Below, one piece after another: positions 53,356 to 62,782 of a stretch of 64,000 bases of DNA. A program made the translations under genes and the position numbers. The DNA lies in contig NZ_CP108442.1 in the NCBI RefSeq assembly GCF_041435355.1, forward strand, positions 1,240,001 to 1,304,000, read 5' to 3'. The notes beneath the pieces are model-generated. The model was not told where the DNA came from and did no database searches. It saw nothing but the letters and a program-made list of their open reading frames with translations. This stretch comes from Streptomyces sp. NBC_01276 (GTDB taxonomy: Bacteria; Actinomycetota; Actinomycetes; Streptomycetales; Streptomycetaceae). The number at the start of each line of letters is the position of its first letter. The first letter of the stretch is position 1.

Positions 53356-54654
53356 TCAGTCGGCCAGCCCGGCGAGCACCGACCCGAGCCGGTCCAGCGC
53401 GCCCCGGACGTGCGGCAGCCCCAGCGGGTCGCGGGCGCCGAGCGTGGCGAGCCGTTCCTCCGGGGTGGCCCCCAGCAGCGGTCCGGTCGCCAGCCGCACG
53501 CGCAGCGCGCCCAGGTCGTCCGCGAACCGCTGCCCGCCGGGTGTCGGCGCGCCCAGCCGGGCGCCGAGCCAGTCCTCCAGCTCCATCGCGTCGCCTACAC
53601 CGTGCCGGGCCAGCCCGGCCCGCAGCGGGTTCAGGTCCGCGTACAGGTGCCGCCCGGCCTGCGGGGGCCGGGCGAGCGCGCCTACGGCCAGCAGTTCCCG
53701 GTGTGCGGCGGCGGCGACCGCGCCGTGCATCGCGGCGGCCGCGTACGCCCGCCCGGCGACGGCGTCGGGTTCGTCGAGCGCGTGCGCGGCGGCCCCCGCG
53801 ACCGGCCCGGCGACCAGGGCTCCCGTGGCCGTGAGGACGTCGAGGGTGCGGGCCCTGAGCCAGGTGCCCCTCGGGGTGCCGGGGAAACGGAGCACGGCGG
53901 CGGGCCAGCCGGCCGGCAGCAGCGATCCGGCCAGGTCCACCAGGACGGCGGCCTGTTCGGGGAGCATCTCGGCGGGGCTGAGCACCAGGGTGTCGTACGG
54001 CCGGTGCACAGTGTCGCGCCAGCTCTCGTCGCTCACCACGAACAGCCCGGCCGACTCCGCCGCCTCGCAGGCCTCCCGCACCATCTCGGGCGGAGGCACC
54101 GTCGCGGTGGGGTCGTCGGCCACCGACAGCAGCAGGACGCGCGGGTCCCCGCCCTCGGCCCGGACCCGTCGGACGGTCTCCAGCAGCGCGTAGGGGTCGG
54201 GGATGCCGCCGCACTCCGCGGGGGTGGGCACGTGGTAGGCCCGGCGTCCCAGCAGCCGGACCTGCGGAGTCCACCAGGCGGGACACGGCCGGGGCAGCAT
54301 GACATCGCCGCCGTACGCGCCGAGCAGGGCCAGCAGCAGGGCGGGGGCGCCGGGCCCGGCGGCCACGTTCTCGGGGGCGGTGGCGAGCCCGCGCCGGCCC
54401 CAGTGCCGGCAGGCCGCCTCGCGGACGGCCCCGCCGCCGCCCGGGGGTTCGGGGGCGGCCCGGCCGGCCGCGTCCGCGAGCACGGCGGTCAGCTCCGGCA
54501 GGACGGGCAGGCCGGGCTGCGGCGCGGGGGGACCGTAGCGGACCGGACCGCGTCCCCGCGCGCCCGAGCGCCAGTCCCCGGACACCCCGGGCACCCCGGC
54601 CGGCCCGTCCGCCATCCCCACCACGTGTCCGCCTCCCGCCGCTGCCACCGACAC
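53356..54654 (-). CDS. Aminotransferase-fold protein with no lysine
   Basis: A 432-residue protein resembling class I/II (fold type I) PLP enzymes. The cofactor-region analogues are DESWRDTVHRPYDTLVLS (208-225, the Asp/Tyr region) and VDLAGSLLPAGWPAAVLRFP (239-258), where aminotransferases carry the Schiff-base Lys in an S-x-S-K pattern. Here no Lys is present in that motif, and I find no lysine anywhere in the chain. It therefore cannot form the usual internal aldimine. It might bind PLP noncovalently, act as a regulator or be enzymatically dead. The GTG at 54654 gives the full domain. The sequence is otherwise intact and rich in Ala, Gly and Arg. Confidence 0.8.
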   Translation of the reverse strand: MSVAAAGGGHVVGMADGPAGVPGVSGDWRSGARGRGPVRYGPPAPQPGLPVLPELTAVLADAAGRAAPEPPGGGGAVREAACRHWGRRGLATAPENVAAGPGAPALLLALLGAYGGDVMLPRPCPAWWTPQVRLLGRRAYHVPTPAECGGIPDPYALLETVRRVRAEGGDPRVLLLSVADDPTATVPPPEMVREACEAAESAGLFVVSDESWRDTVHRPYDTLVLSPAEMLPEQAAVLVDLAGSLLPAGWPAAVLRFPGTPRGTWLRARTLDVLTATGALVAGPVAGAAAHALDEPDAVAGRAYAAAAMHGAVAAAAHRELLAVGALARPPQAGRHLYADLNPLRAGLARHGVGDAMELEDWLGARLGAPTPGGQRFADDLGALRVRLATGPLLGATPEERLATLGARDPLGLPHVRGALDRLGSVLAGLAD

Positions 54655-54754
54655 CCATGCCGTCGCCGTCGCCGCTGAACGATCAGCTCCGACCTTTATA
54701 CGATTATTCGCCCCACTATGCCCGCCGACCGCGTGCCCGGTCGGCCGCGCGCCC

Positions 54755-55327
54755 TCATCCGCGCCTCCCGGTCATGGCCAGCAACCGGGTCTGCGCGTCC
54801 GCCCCGGCGGGCACGTCCAGCGGCGCGGCGAACATGCCGCTCGCCGCGAGGCTGTCCACGTAGGGCATGACCTCCTTGATCGCGAACTCCACCAGCCCGT
54901 CCGGCAGCCGGTCGTCCGCGCCGATCGCCCGCGCGAGGTCCCAGGTGTGCACGACGCAGTCGGTGATCAGCTCCGAGCAGTACGCCGACCCGCGCGTGGG
55001 CCCGTAGGAGAGCGCGACGGTCCGTTCCAGCGCACCCGGCGCGGCGAAGGCGGCGCTCGCTCCGGCCGCCGCCCGGTCCCAGGAGGCCACCGGGTCCGCG
55101 CCGAGGAGGTCCCCGGCGAGCGCGTCGCCGACCTCCGCGACCGTGCGGCCCTCGGTGAGCAGGGGCGGGATCCAGCGCTGCTCGCCGGTGACGTGGTTGA
55201 CCAGGTCCCGCACGTTCCATTCGGTGCAGGGGGTCGGCGCGTCCCACTGCGCGTCCGCGACCTCCCGTACGCGCTCGCCGAACAGCCGCAGCGCCGCGGC
55301 GTGCTGTTCGAGCAGCGTCTCCGGCAT
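54755..55327 (-). CDS. MDMPI/DinB-type protein (TIGR03086-like)
   Basis: A 190-residue protein of the mycothiol-dependent maleylpyruvate isomerase N-terminal (MDMPI)/DinB superfamily. The metal-site pattern is in TPCTEWNVRDLVNHVTGEQR (His45) and SELITDCVVHTWDLARA (Asp and His127). The fold is a four-helix bundle that usually holds a divalent metal. Many such actinobacterial proteins are thiol-linked transferases or unassigned. The ATG at 55327 is the best start. It is divergent from a methyltransferase gene. Substrate unknown. Confidence 0.85.
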   Translation of the reverse strand: MPETLLEQHAAALRLFGERVREVADAQWDAPTPCTEWNVRDLVNHVTGEQRWIPPLLTEGRTVAEVGDALAGDLLGADPVASWDRAAAGASAAFAAPGALERTVALSYGPTRGSAYCSELITDCVVHTWDLARAIGADDRLPDGLVEFAIKEVMPYVDSLAASGMFAAPLDVPAGADAQTRLLAMTGRRG

Positions 55328-55515
55328 GGGTCTCACCGTCCTCCGCGGTCGGGTCCCCCTGGGGCCCACTGTCCTCGCCCCTGCCTTTCCCTGCCACCGA
55401 CCCGCCCAATCCCCTTGAAACACAAGGATGGTGTCCACATGTCAAAACGGCCATCTCAGATTCCGATCGAACCGCTACCGTGATCATCACGCTTCGAACG
55501 AAGAGGAGTGCAGCC

Positions 55516-56382
55516 ATGAACGACACGCACGGGACCCACGAAGCCCACGAGCCGCACGAGCCCCGCAAGCCCCACGAGCGCGCCGTCTACACGCACGGCC
55601 ACCACGAGTCGGTCCTGCGCTCCCACCGCTGGCGCACGGCGGCCAACTCGGCGGCCTACCTGATCCCCGAACTGCGTCCGGGCATGCACGTCCTGGACGT
55701 GGGCTGCGGACCGGGCACCATCACGGCGGACCTGGCGCGGCTGGTGGCCCCGGGCGGCCGGGTCACGGCGGTCGACGCGGCGGCGGGCGTCCTGGAGCAG
55801 GCGGGCGCCCACGTGCGCGAACACGGGCCGGCCGGGTCCGTCGACTTCGCCGTCGCGGACGTCCACGCGCTGGACTTCCCCGACGACTCCTTCGACGTGG
55901 TCCACGCCCACCAGGTGCTGCAGCACGTCGGCGATCCGGTACGGGCCCTGCGCGAGATGCGGCGGGTCTGCCGCCCCGGCGGGATCGTGGCCGTGCGCGA
56001 CGCCGACTACGCGGCGATGACCTGGTACCCGGCCTCCCCGGTCCTGGACGAATGGCAGGCCCTGTACCGCCGGGTCGCCCGTGCCAACGGCGGGGAACCG
56101 GACGCCGGGCGGCGGCTGCGCGCCTGGGCGCGGGAGGCGGGGTTCACGGACCTGACCTGCTCGGCCACGGCCTGGTGCTACGCGACTCCGGAGGAGACCG
56201 CCTGGTGGTCGGCGCTGTGGGCGGACCGTACGACGGCCTCCGCGTACGCGGACGTCGCGGTCCGGGGCGGCCACGCGACGGCCTCCGGCCTGGCCTCCAT
56301 CGCCGAGGCCTGGCACGCCTGGGGGGCCCACCCCGACGCCTGGTTCTCCGTTCTGAACGGCGAACTGCTGTGCCGGGTCTGA
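55516..56382 (+). CDS. Class I SAM-dependent methyltransferase
   Basis: A 288-residue UbiE/Coq5-like methyltransferase. Motif I is VLDVGCGPGTITADLARL (residues 59-76), then RVTAVDAAAGVL (motif II), DVHALDFPDDSFDVVHAHQV (motif III/IV) and REMRRVCRPGGIVAVRD. The first 30 residues are His/Glu/Pro-rich (HEAHEPHEPRKPHE), an unusual metal-binding-like head. The ATG at 55516 has GAGGAG seven bases upstream. It is divergent from the MDMPI-type gene. Such enzymes methylate small molecules; the substrate is unknown. Confidence 0.92.
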   Translation: MNDTHGTHEAHEPHEPRKPHERAVYTHGHHESVLRSHRWRTAANSAAYLIPELRPGMHVLDVGCGPGTITADLARLVAPGGRVTAVDAAAGVLEQAGAHVREHGPAGSVDFAVADVHALDFPDDSFDVVHAHQVLQHVGDPVRALREMRRVCRPGGIVAVRDADYAAMTWYPASPVLDEWQALYRRVARANGGEPDAGRRLRAWAREAGFTDLTCSATAWCYATPEETAWWSALWADRTTASAYADVAVRGGHATASGLASIAEAWHAWGAHPDAWFSVLNGELLCRV

Positions 56383-56499
56383 CGGGTGCCGGTCCGGGGG
56401 CCGGTCCCGGGGCCGGCGCCGCGGAGCCGGTCGCCGCGGAGCCGGTCGCCGCGGTGCGGTGCGGAACTCCGTTGATCGGGGTGCGGGGGCCGTGACACC

Positions 56500-57252
56500 G
56501 TGAGTGCCGTGACCACCGACCCCCTCGCCCAGGCGCGACGTCTGACCCGTGACCTCTTCCCCGACGCGACGGCCGTCGTCCTCGCCGGGTCCACGGCGTC
56601 CGGGCGGGCCACCGCGCTCAGCGACCTCGACATCGCCGTACTGATCGGGGACGGGGGCGAGACCTACCGCGAGACGCTCCGCTTCGAGGGCCGGGTCGTG
56701 GAGCTCTTCGTCCACACCCCCACCGGCCTCGCGGAGCTCTTCGCGGCGGACGTCGCCGCCCGCCGCGCGGTACTGCAGAGCATGTACGCCACCGGTCTCG
56801 TACTCGCCGACACGGACGGCGCGGCCGGGCGGGCCCGTGCCCGCGCCGAGGCGGACCTGCGCGCGGGGCCTCCCGCGCTGGACCCGGCGACGGTCGAGAC
56901 CAAGCGGTACGGGCTGACGGACGCCCTGGACGACCTCGCCGACGCGGGCGACCGGAGCGAACGCCTCACGGTGGCCGGCGTCGTGTTCGACGCCGCGGCC
57001 GACCTGCTCCTCGACCACCGCCGCGCCTGGACCGGCACCGGGAAGTGGCTGCCCAGGCGCCTGCTCCGGGCGGACCCGCGGCTCGGGGCAGCCCTCCTCG
57101 ACGGGCACCTGCGCGCAGCCGGGGAGGGTGATCCGGCCCCGCTCGCCGAGGCGGCGTCGGAGGTCCTCGGCCTGACCGGCGGGCCCCTGCGCGAGGGGTA
57201 CCGCCGGACCTGGCGCGGCACCATCGACTCGATCGCCGCCGCCGGCCGCTGA
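56500..57252 (+). CDS. Nucleotidyltransferase-domain protein (MNT-like)
   Basis: A 250-residue protein with the minimal nucleotidyltransferase motif: LAGSTASGRATALSDLDIAV, where GS (30-31) and the pair Asp42/Asp44 are the nucleotide and metal ligands. A helical region follows (SERLTVAGVVFDAAADLLL, WLPRRLLRADPRLGAAL). Some such proteins are aminoglycoside nucleotidyltransferase-like, others MNT antitoxins; there is no HEPN partner gene nearby. The GTG at 56500 is the best start. It converges with the DUF5107 gene with only 13 bases between stops. Function is unknown. Confidence 0.8.
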   Translation: MSAVTTDPLAQARRLTRDLFPDATAVVLAGSTASGRATALSDLDIAVLIGDGGETYRETLRFEGRVVELFVHTPTGLAELFAADVAARRAVLQSMYATGLVLADTDGAAGRARARAEADLRAGPPALDPATVETKRYGLTDALDDLADAGDRSERLTVAGVVFDAAADLLLDHRRAWTGTGKWLPRRLLRADPRLGAALLDGHLRAAGEGDPAPLAEAASEVLGLTGGPLREGYRRTWRGTIDSIAAAGR

Positions 57253-57265
57253 CCCGGCCACCCGG

Positions 57266-59233
57266 CTACCCCGGCGGCCGCATGCGGAAGTCGTAGGCCG
57301 GGGGCAGCGGGGCGTCCGTGAGGGTGGACCAGATCTCCGAGAGGGTCTCCTCGCCCTCCCGCAGGTCGGGCAGTTCGAAGCCGTCCTCGAAGACCCGGCG
57401 GGCGGCGCCCACGTGCCCTTCGGCCGCCAGCAGCCGCGCGGCGAGCAGCCGGAACCGCCCCTGCTCCCGCAGCACGGGCCGCAGCCGGTCCCAGACCGCG
57501 CGGGCCGCCGCCAGGCGTCCGGCGGCGAGCAGCGCGGTCATCGCCTCCCGCCCCAGCGCGGACTCGGCGGCCTCCCAGCGTTCGCCGCCCCGGCTCTCCC
57601 CCGCCAGGTCCTCGAAGGCCTCCGCGTACCGGTCGGCGGACCGTTCCCGGTCCCCGGCCAGCGCGTCGGCCACCGCGAGGGCGCGCAGCAGCGGCCAGCG
57701 GGAGGGCGCCAGCGCCAGCCCGCGCTCCCAGCTGCGCACGGCCTGGGCGGTGTCGCCCGCGTGCCACTGGGCCACGCCCAGGTGGTACTCGGTCAGCGGG
57801 TCGGCCGGGGCGGTCTCCAGCATGTCCCGCCAGTGCGGCGCGACCAGCGCCGGCCCGGGCGGCACCACCTTGCGCGGGGTGGGGAAGACCCCGCTGCGCC
57901 ACAGCTCCAGCCAGGGCCGCTGGTCCTCCCCCAGGGTGGACTCCGGGAAGGGGGTGCCGGGGAGCTTGAAGCCCCCGCACAGCACCTCCAGCGCGCCCCA
58001 GCCGGAGCCTTCGGCCAGCCGCTCCCCCGGTTCGGTGTCGGCGTGCCCGCGCCACGCCCCGTAGGCGGCCTCCAGCGCCTCGGCCGGCAGCGCGGTGTCG
58101 AGGGCCGCCGAGGCCGCACCGCGGGCCGCCGCCCAGTCGGCGCCGTGGACGGCCGACGGCTCCGCCGAGAGCGGCCCGTACGCCTCCATCCAGGCGAACT
58201 CCGCCCCGGCCTCCAGACGTACGTGTTCCAGCTGGGTCCGGGCCAGCCCGGCCTGGATCTCGGCGTAGCCGCCGGTGCCCGGGGCGGTGAGCCATTCCTG
58301 CCAGCGCCGGCCGCCCGCGCCGGCGCCCCACACGAACAGCTTGCGGCCGCGCAGCCGCCCGGTGGAGGCCTGCGCCAGGCCGTGCCCCTCCGCGTCGAGG
58401 GAGGCGATCCAGGGCCGGTCCGCGTCCTGGACCTCGTAGAAGAAGTCCGCCGGGTGGGCGCTGTTGAGCGGGTACGTGCGGTCGGCGTCCTCCCAGCGCG
58501 GCACGGGGATCCGGCGCAGCGCACGCTCGTACCCGAAGTGCCAGGCCTCCTCGGCGGGGGCGAGCACGCGGCGGCCCGGCTCCTCCGGGACGGCGGTGTT
58601 GGACCACCAGTACACGGGGACGGGCCGCTCGTGCGGGTTGCGCACGCGGACGCCGACGTGGAGGAAGTCCGAGTCGGCGGGCAGCCACAGGTCCACCTGG
58701 AAGGGCAGGTCGCGCAGCCGCTCCCACTCCCACAGCCGCACCATCACGCCGCCGTCGGGGGCGGGGACGAGCGCGGCGTGCAGGGGGGCGCAGGACAGGG
58801 TGGTGTGTCCGGTGGCGCCGATGTTCCACTCGATGCCGCCGGAGAACCAGGCGCCGTTGAGGGCGAAGTTGGCGGGCTGGAACACCGGGTTGCGGTAGAG
58901 GAGTTCGCGTCCGGTGGGGAGGTGGACGAGGGAGTGGACCCGCCCGCCCAGCCCCGGCAGCACCGTGACGCGCAGGCGGCCGTTGTCGATGACGACCGCC
59001 TCGAACTCCCGCTCCGCGCGCTCGCGTCCGTAGCCGTCGCGGAGGTGCACCGGAAGCAGCGAGCGCAGCGGTTCGTGGCCGACCTGGCGGGCCATGTCGC
59101 GCGGCAGTCCGTGGCGCGAGCGCTCGTCCAGTTCGTGCACCGCTTCGGGCGCGCGCAGGGCGGGGAGGGGGTTGTCGGGTCCCAACGGGGCTGCCGGGAG
59201 GGTCAGTAGGGCACGTCGGACGGTGGTGGCCAT
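57266..59233 (-). CDS. DUF5107 / TPR protein (sugar-related family)
   Basis: A 655-residue protein. The N-terminal 350 residues are the DUF5107 beta-sandwich, with DNGRLRVTVLPGLGGRVHSL, GGIEWNIGATGHTTLSCAP and the region HVGVRVRNPHERPVPVYWWS that resembles galactose-mutarotase-like folds. The C-terminal half is helical with TPR-like repeats (PADPLTEYHLGVAQWHAGDT, SRWPLLRALAVADALAGDRE). DUF5107 proteins often accompany glycoside or inositol metabolism. The ATG at 59233 is chosen because homologues start MATTV. No carbohydrate genes flank it here. Role unknown. Confidence 0.88.
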   Translation of the reverse strand: MATTVRRALLTLPAAPLGPDNPLPALRAPEAVHELDERSRHGLPRDMARQVGHEPLRSLLPVHLRDGYGRERAEREFEAVVIDNGRLRVTVLPGLGGRVHSLVHLPTGRELLYRNPVFQPANFALNGAWFSGGIEWNIGATGHTTLSCAPLHAALVPAPDGGVMVRLWEWERLRDLPFQVDLWLPADSDFLHVGVRVRNPHERPVPVYWWSNTAVPEEPGRRVLAPAEEAWHFGYERALRRIPVPRWEDADRTYPLNSAHPADFFYEVQDADRPWIASLDAEGHGLAQASTGRLRGRKLFVWGAGAGGRRWQEWLTAPGTGGYAEIQAGLARTQLEHVRLEAGAEFAWMEAYGPLSAEPSAVHGADWAAARGAASAALDTALPAEALEAAYGAWRGHADTEPGERLAEGSGWGALEVLCGGFKLPGTPFPESTLGEDQRPWLELWRSGVFPTPRKVVPPGPALVAPHWRDMLETAPADPLTEYHLGVAQWHAGDTAQAVRSWERGLALAPSRWPLLRALAVADALAGDRERSADRYAEAFEDLAGESRGGERWEAAESALGREAMTALLAAGRLAAARAVWDRLRPVLREQGRFRLLAARLLAAEGHVGAARRVFEDGFELPDLREGEETLSEIWSTLTDAPLPPAYDFRMRPPG

Positions 59234-59297
59234 GAGGAAATGGAACACGCCGTCCCGGCCGGTGCACAGGGGTTCCGCGCATCACCACCGGTCAGGA

Positions 59298-59891
59298 TTA
59301 CGCAAAGGAGCCCGTGGCCGGTCCGGCGGGCCGCGGGGTCGTACACATGTCCGCCGTCACGGCCCAGCGTTCGTGGTCCCGCCAGGCTCCGGCCACGTGG
59401 AGGAAGTCCGGCGAGAGCCCCTCCAGACGGAAGCCGCGCCCCCGGACGAGGGCGATGGAGGCGGCGTTGCCCGGCTGGACGTTCGCCTCCAGGCGGTGCA
59501 GCCCGAGGCCGCCGCCCTCCTGCGGGGCGAAGGCGTGGGCGAGGACCAGGTCGAGGGCCTCGCCCAGGAGTCCGCGGCCGGCGGCGTGCGCGAAGGCCCC
59601 GTAGCCCAGGGCGCCGCAGCGGAAGGCGCCGAGAACGATGTTGTTGATGTTGACGAAGCCCGCGAGGTCCCCGGTGGCGCGTTCGCGGACGAGGAACCCG
59701 GCCCGCCCCTCGCCCCCGGCCAGCCGGGCGGCGTAGGGCTCGTACTCCTCCACCGTGGTGGGCGGGAACAGCCAGGGCTCGTGCAGGTCGCGGCTCTCGC
59801 GGGCGCGGGCGGTGAACTCGGGTCCGTCGGCGGGGCGGTAGGGGGCGAGGCCGACCCGGGGGCCCGTCACGAGGTACGGAGGAAATGGCAT
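59298..59891 (-). CDS. GNAT acetyltransferase (RimJ/RimL-like)
   Basis: A 197-residue N-acetyltransferase. The acetyl-CoA pyrophosphate loop is GRGLLGEALDLVLAHAFA, the V-shaped strands are AGFVNINNIVLGAFRCGALG, and the later LHRLEANVQPGNAASIALVR and RGRGFRLEG are typical of RimJ/RimL-type enzymes that modify ribosomal protein or antibiotic amines. The ATG at 59891 lies six bases after TAGCCT (59898-59903, minus strand), so the mRNA may be leaderless. It is divergent from a hypothetical gene. The substrate is unknown. Confidence 0.9.
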   Translation of the reverse strand: MPFPPYLVTGPRVGLAPYRPADGPEFTARARESRDLHEPWLFPPTTVEEYEPYAARLAGGEGRAGFLVRERATGDLAGFVNINNIVLGAFRCGALGYGAFAHAAGRGLLGEALDLVLAHAFAPQEGGGLGLHRLEANVQPGNAASIALVRGRGFRLEGLSPDFLHVAGAWRDHERWAVTADMCTTPRPAGPATGSFA

Positions 59892-59925
59892 CGTCCCAGG
59901 CTACGAGGCGTGGCAGCATTCCGGT

Positions 59926-60684
59926 GTGATCATCACCCCCCGGAATTCCGAAACCGTCGGCACCGCGACCCTGGTGCTCGCGGCGGCCCGCAACAACGCC
60001 GAGTGGGTCGCGGCCGTCTGCCGCGACGGAGCCTTCTCCGGCTCCGTGTGGAGCAGCGCGCGGCGCACCCCGCCGCTCTACCCCGACGCGGTCTCCCTCA
60101 CCCCGGAGGCCTCGGCGCAGGAGGTGGTGGCCGGGATCGACACCGGCTCCCCCGGCTGCTCGGTCAAGGACAGCTTCGCCTCGCTGGACCTGGCCCCGGC
60201 CGGCTTCGAGGTGCTGTTCGAGGCGCAGTGGATCCACCGCCCGGCGGGGCCGGCCGGGCGGCCGGCCCCGGGCACGCAGTGGTCCGAGGTCCGGACCGCC
60301 GCCGAGCTGGACGCCTGGGAGGCGGCCTGGGACGGTGCGGCGAGCACCGGGCTGTTCCACGCGGACCTGCTCGCCCGGGACCTCGTCTTCCTCGCGGGCC
60401 GCTCGGGAGGGCGGATCGTGGCGGGGGCCGTCGCGAGCGCCGGGGGCGGCGTAGTCGGCGTGTCCAACCTCTTCACGGTGGACGGGGCGCACGGGGCGGG
60501 CTCCGACCCGGACGGGGCGGCCGCGGCGGTCGGCGCGGCCTGGGCGGCCGTCCTGGAGGCCGTCGCGGCCCGCTGGCCCGGCCTGCCGGTGGTGGGGTAC
60601 GAGCAGGGGGAGGACCTCGACGCGGCCGTGCGCGCCGGGTTCACCCCGATCGGCCCGCTGCGCGTCTGGCTGCACACCGCCTGA
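59926..60684 (+). CDS. Hypothetical protein, possibly GNAT-fold
   Basis: A 252-residue protein. It has GNAT-like features (VGVSNLFTVDG, WAAVLEAVAARWPGLPVVGY, and the end AGFTPIGPLRVWLHT), with an N-terminal half around VAAVCRDGAFSGSVWSSARR. These suggest an acetyltransferase fold without the standard RxxGxG/A loop being clear. The GTG at 59926 shares a short divergent region with the GNAT gene at 59891. It converges on the S9 peptidase operon. I cannot assign a substrate. Confidence 0.6.
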   Translation: MIITPRNSETVGTATLVLAAARNNAEWVAAVCRDGAFSGSVWSSARRTPPLYPDAVSLTPEASAQEVVAGIDTGSPGCSVKDSFASLDLAPAGFEVLFEAQWIHRPAGPAGRPAPGTQWSEVRTAAELDAWEAAWDGAASTGLFHADLLARDLVFLAGRSGGRIVAGAVASAGGGVVGVSNLFTVDGAHGAGSDPDGAAAAVGAAWAAVLEAVAARWPGLPVVGYEQGEDLDAAVRAGFTPIGPLRVWLHTA

Positions 60685-60777
60685 TCCGGCGGGTGCCGGC
60701 CACGGTCCCCGCCGGGCCCCCGGGCGGCGCCGGCGGGCGGGCCGTGGCCCCGTGACCGCCCGCACCGGCCGCGGGGG

Positions 60778-62769
60778 TCAGCCGTGCAGGGCCAGACGGG
60801 GGACGTCGTCCCGCACGAACCCGAAGACCTGCGCGTACAGGGACAGCTCCGCCTCCAGCGCCCGCACCATCGTCTCCGCGCGCCGGAAGCCGTGCCCCTC
60901 GCCCTCGAAGGCGACGTACGCGTGCGGCACGCCGCGCCCGCGCAGCGCGGCCAGCAGCCGTTCGGCCTGGGCGGGCGGGCAGACCGGGTCGTCGAGGCCC
61001 TGGAGCAGCACGAAGGGCGCGGCGATCCGGTCGGCTCGGGCCACCGGGGAGCGCTCGCGGCAGCGCACGGCCAGGGTCGGCGGCGGTCCGGCGAGACCGT
61101 CCACGTAGCGCGATTCCAGGTCGTGGGTCTCGGCGGCGAAGCCCCGCAGGTCCAGGACGGGGTAGATGATCGCCGCGCACGCGTACAGGTCGGTGGCGGC
61201 CAGCGAGGCCGCCGCCGTCCAGCCGCCCGCGCTGCCGCCCCGGATGGCGAGCCGGCCGGGGTCGGCGGTGCCCTCGGCGGCCAGGGCGCGGGCGACGGCG
61301 GCGCAGTCCTCGACGTCGACGACGCCCCACTGCTCGCGCAGCCGCTCGCGGTAGGCGCGGCCGTAGCCGGTGGAGCCGCCGTAGTTGACCTCGACGACGC
61401 CGATGCCGCGCGAGGTGAAGTAGGCGATGTGCAGGTCGAGCACGGGCGGCACGTGGTCGGTGGGGCCGCCGTGCGCCCACACCACGTACGGGGGCAGTTC
61501 GTCGGCGGGGGCCCGCCGGGCGGGGTGGTGCGGCGGGTAGACGTGGGCGTGGATCTCCCGGCCGCCGGGGCCGGGGAAGGTCCTGGTCTGCGGTTCCGGG
61601 TAGTGGGCGGGGTCGACCGGGTCGGTGGCGCGGGCGCCGGCCACCCGGGTGTGGCCGGTCGCGGTGTCGAGTTCGACGATCTCGTAGCCGCTGCGGGGAC
61701 TCGCGGCGACCCCGTAGACGCGGGTGCCGCTGACGGCCAGCGCGGGCTGCCAGGCGGTCCAGGGGCCGGCCGCGTCGACCAGGTGGCCGCTCTCCGGGTC
61801 GAGGATGCCGAGGACGGCGGCGCCCTGGCCGTGCAGGACGGCGATCAGCCGGTCGGGCAGCGGGGCGATCCAGCTCAGCCCGGGTTTCCACAGCGCGCCG
61901 CCGAACTCCTCCTCGCGGGGGCAGAGGTTGACGGCCTCTCCGCCGTCCGGGTCCACCCGGTACGGGTTCCACCAGCCGCTGCGGTCGCTCACCGCGAGCA
62001 GGGTCCCGTCGGCCGCCCACGCCACCTGGGCCACGGCCTCCTCGGGGCCGCCGAGGACGGTGCGGGGGGCGGTGAGGGTGCCGTCGGGGGTGATGTCGGC
62101 GAGCTGCAGTTCGGTGCCGTCCCAGGGCATCCGGGGGTGGTCCCACACCAGCCAGGCCGCCCGCCGGCCGTCCGGGGAGAGCCTGGGGCCGGTCCGGAAA
62201 CGGTGGCGGTCGTCGGTGAGTTCCCGTACGGCGGCCCGGTCCCCGGCGGCCGATCCGTCGAGCGGGACGGCGGCCGTGACCCGGCGCACGTCGGTCGGCC
62301 CGGGGCCGGTGAACTCCTCCAGCACGCACCAGACCTCGGCGCCCCGCAGCACCGGGTCGGCCCAGCGCAGGCCGCCGCCGACCGGGGAGAGGGGGGTGAG
62401 GGGACGGGGGTCCGGGCTTGCGGGCGCGTCGGGCTCGTACGCGTACAGCCGCTGGTCGCCGTGGTGGACGAACACCACGAGCGGTCCCCCCGAGGGCTGT
62501 TGGGCACCCGCCCAGGGCAGGCCCCCGTACTCGGTGAGGCGGCTGCGCACGTTCCACGGCGCGGGCAGCACCGAGCGGGCGGCGCGGCCGTCGGCGGGCC
62601 GGCGCACCAGGGTCCGGCGGCCGCCCTCGCCGGGGCGGGGCTCGGTCCACCACACCTCGTCGCCGACGGTCCCCAGGTACTCGGGGCGGCCGTCGTGGGC
62701 GGCGGCGAGGGCGGCGTCGATCGGCGAGGGCCAGCTGCCGTAGGGGCCGTCGGAGGCGGGCGGATCCAT
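60778..62769 (-). CDS. S9-family prolyl oligopeptidase-like peptidase
   Basis: A 663-residue protein with an N-terminal beta-propeller (VGDEVWWTEPRPGEGGRRTL, FVHHGDQRLYAYEPD, LYGVAA-type strands) and a C-terminal alpha/beta-hydrolase domain. The nucleophile elbow is LAIRGGSAGGWTAAASLAAT, with the Asp in LLQGLDDPVCPPAQAERLL and the His in FEGEGHGFRRAETM. The family cleaves short peptides after Pro or other residues. The ATG at 62769 has GAGGGG nine bases upstream. The upstream M20 gene ends 13 bases before it, so the two peptidases form an operon, probably for peptide nutrition. Confidence 0.93.
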   Translation of the reverse strand: MDPPASDGPYGSWPSPIDAALAAAHDGRPEYLGTVGDEVWWTEPRPGEGGRRTLVRRPADGRAARSVLPAPWNVRSRLTEYGGLPWAGAQQPSGGPLVVFVHHGDQRLYAYEPDAPASPDPRPLTPLSPVGGGLRWADPVLRGAEVWCVLEEFTGPGPTDVRRVTAAVPLDGSAAGDRAAVRELTDDRHRFRTGPRLSPDGRRAAWLVWDHPRMPWDGTELQLADITPDGTLTAPRTVLGGPEEAVAQVAWAADGTLLAVSDRSGWWNPYRVDPDGGEAVNLCPREEEFGGALWKPGLSWIAPLPDRLIAVLHGQGAAVLGILDPESGHLVDAAGPWTAWQPALAVSGTRVYGVAASPRSGYEIVELDTATGHTRVAGARATDPVDPAHYPEPQTRTFPGPGGREIHAHVYPPHHPARRAPADELPPYVVWAHGGPTDHVPPVLDLHIAYFTSRGIGVVEVNYGGSTGYGRAYRERLREQWGVVDVEDCAAVARALAAEGTADPGRLAIRGGSAGGWTAAASLAATDLYACAAIIYPVLDLRGFAAETHDLESRYVDGLAGPPPTLAVRCRERSPVARADRIAAPFVLLQGLDDPVCPPAQAERLLAALRGRGVPHAYVAFEGEGHGFRRAETMVRALEAELSLYAQVFGFVRDDVPRLALHG

Positions 62770-62782
62770 CAACGGGTGCCCC

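Noticed and set aside
56500..57252. MNT-HEPN toxin-antitoxin pair
   Set aside because: No HEPN-type partner gene is adjacent; the neighbours are a methyltransferase and a DUF5107 protein.
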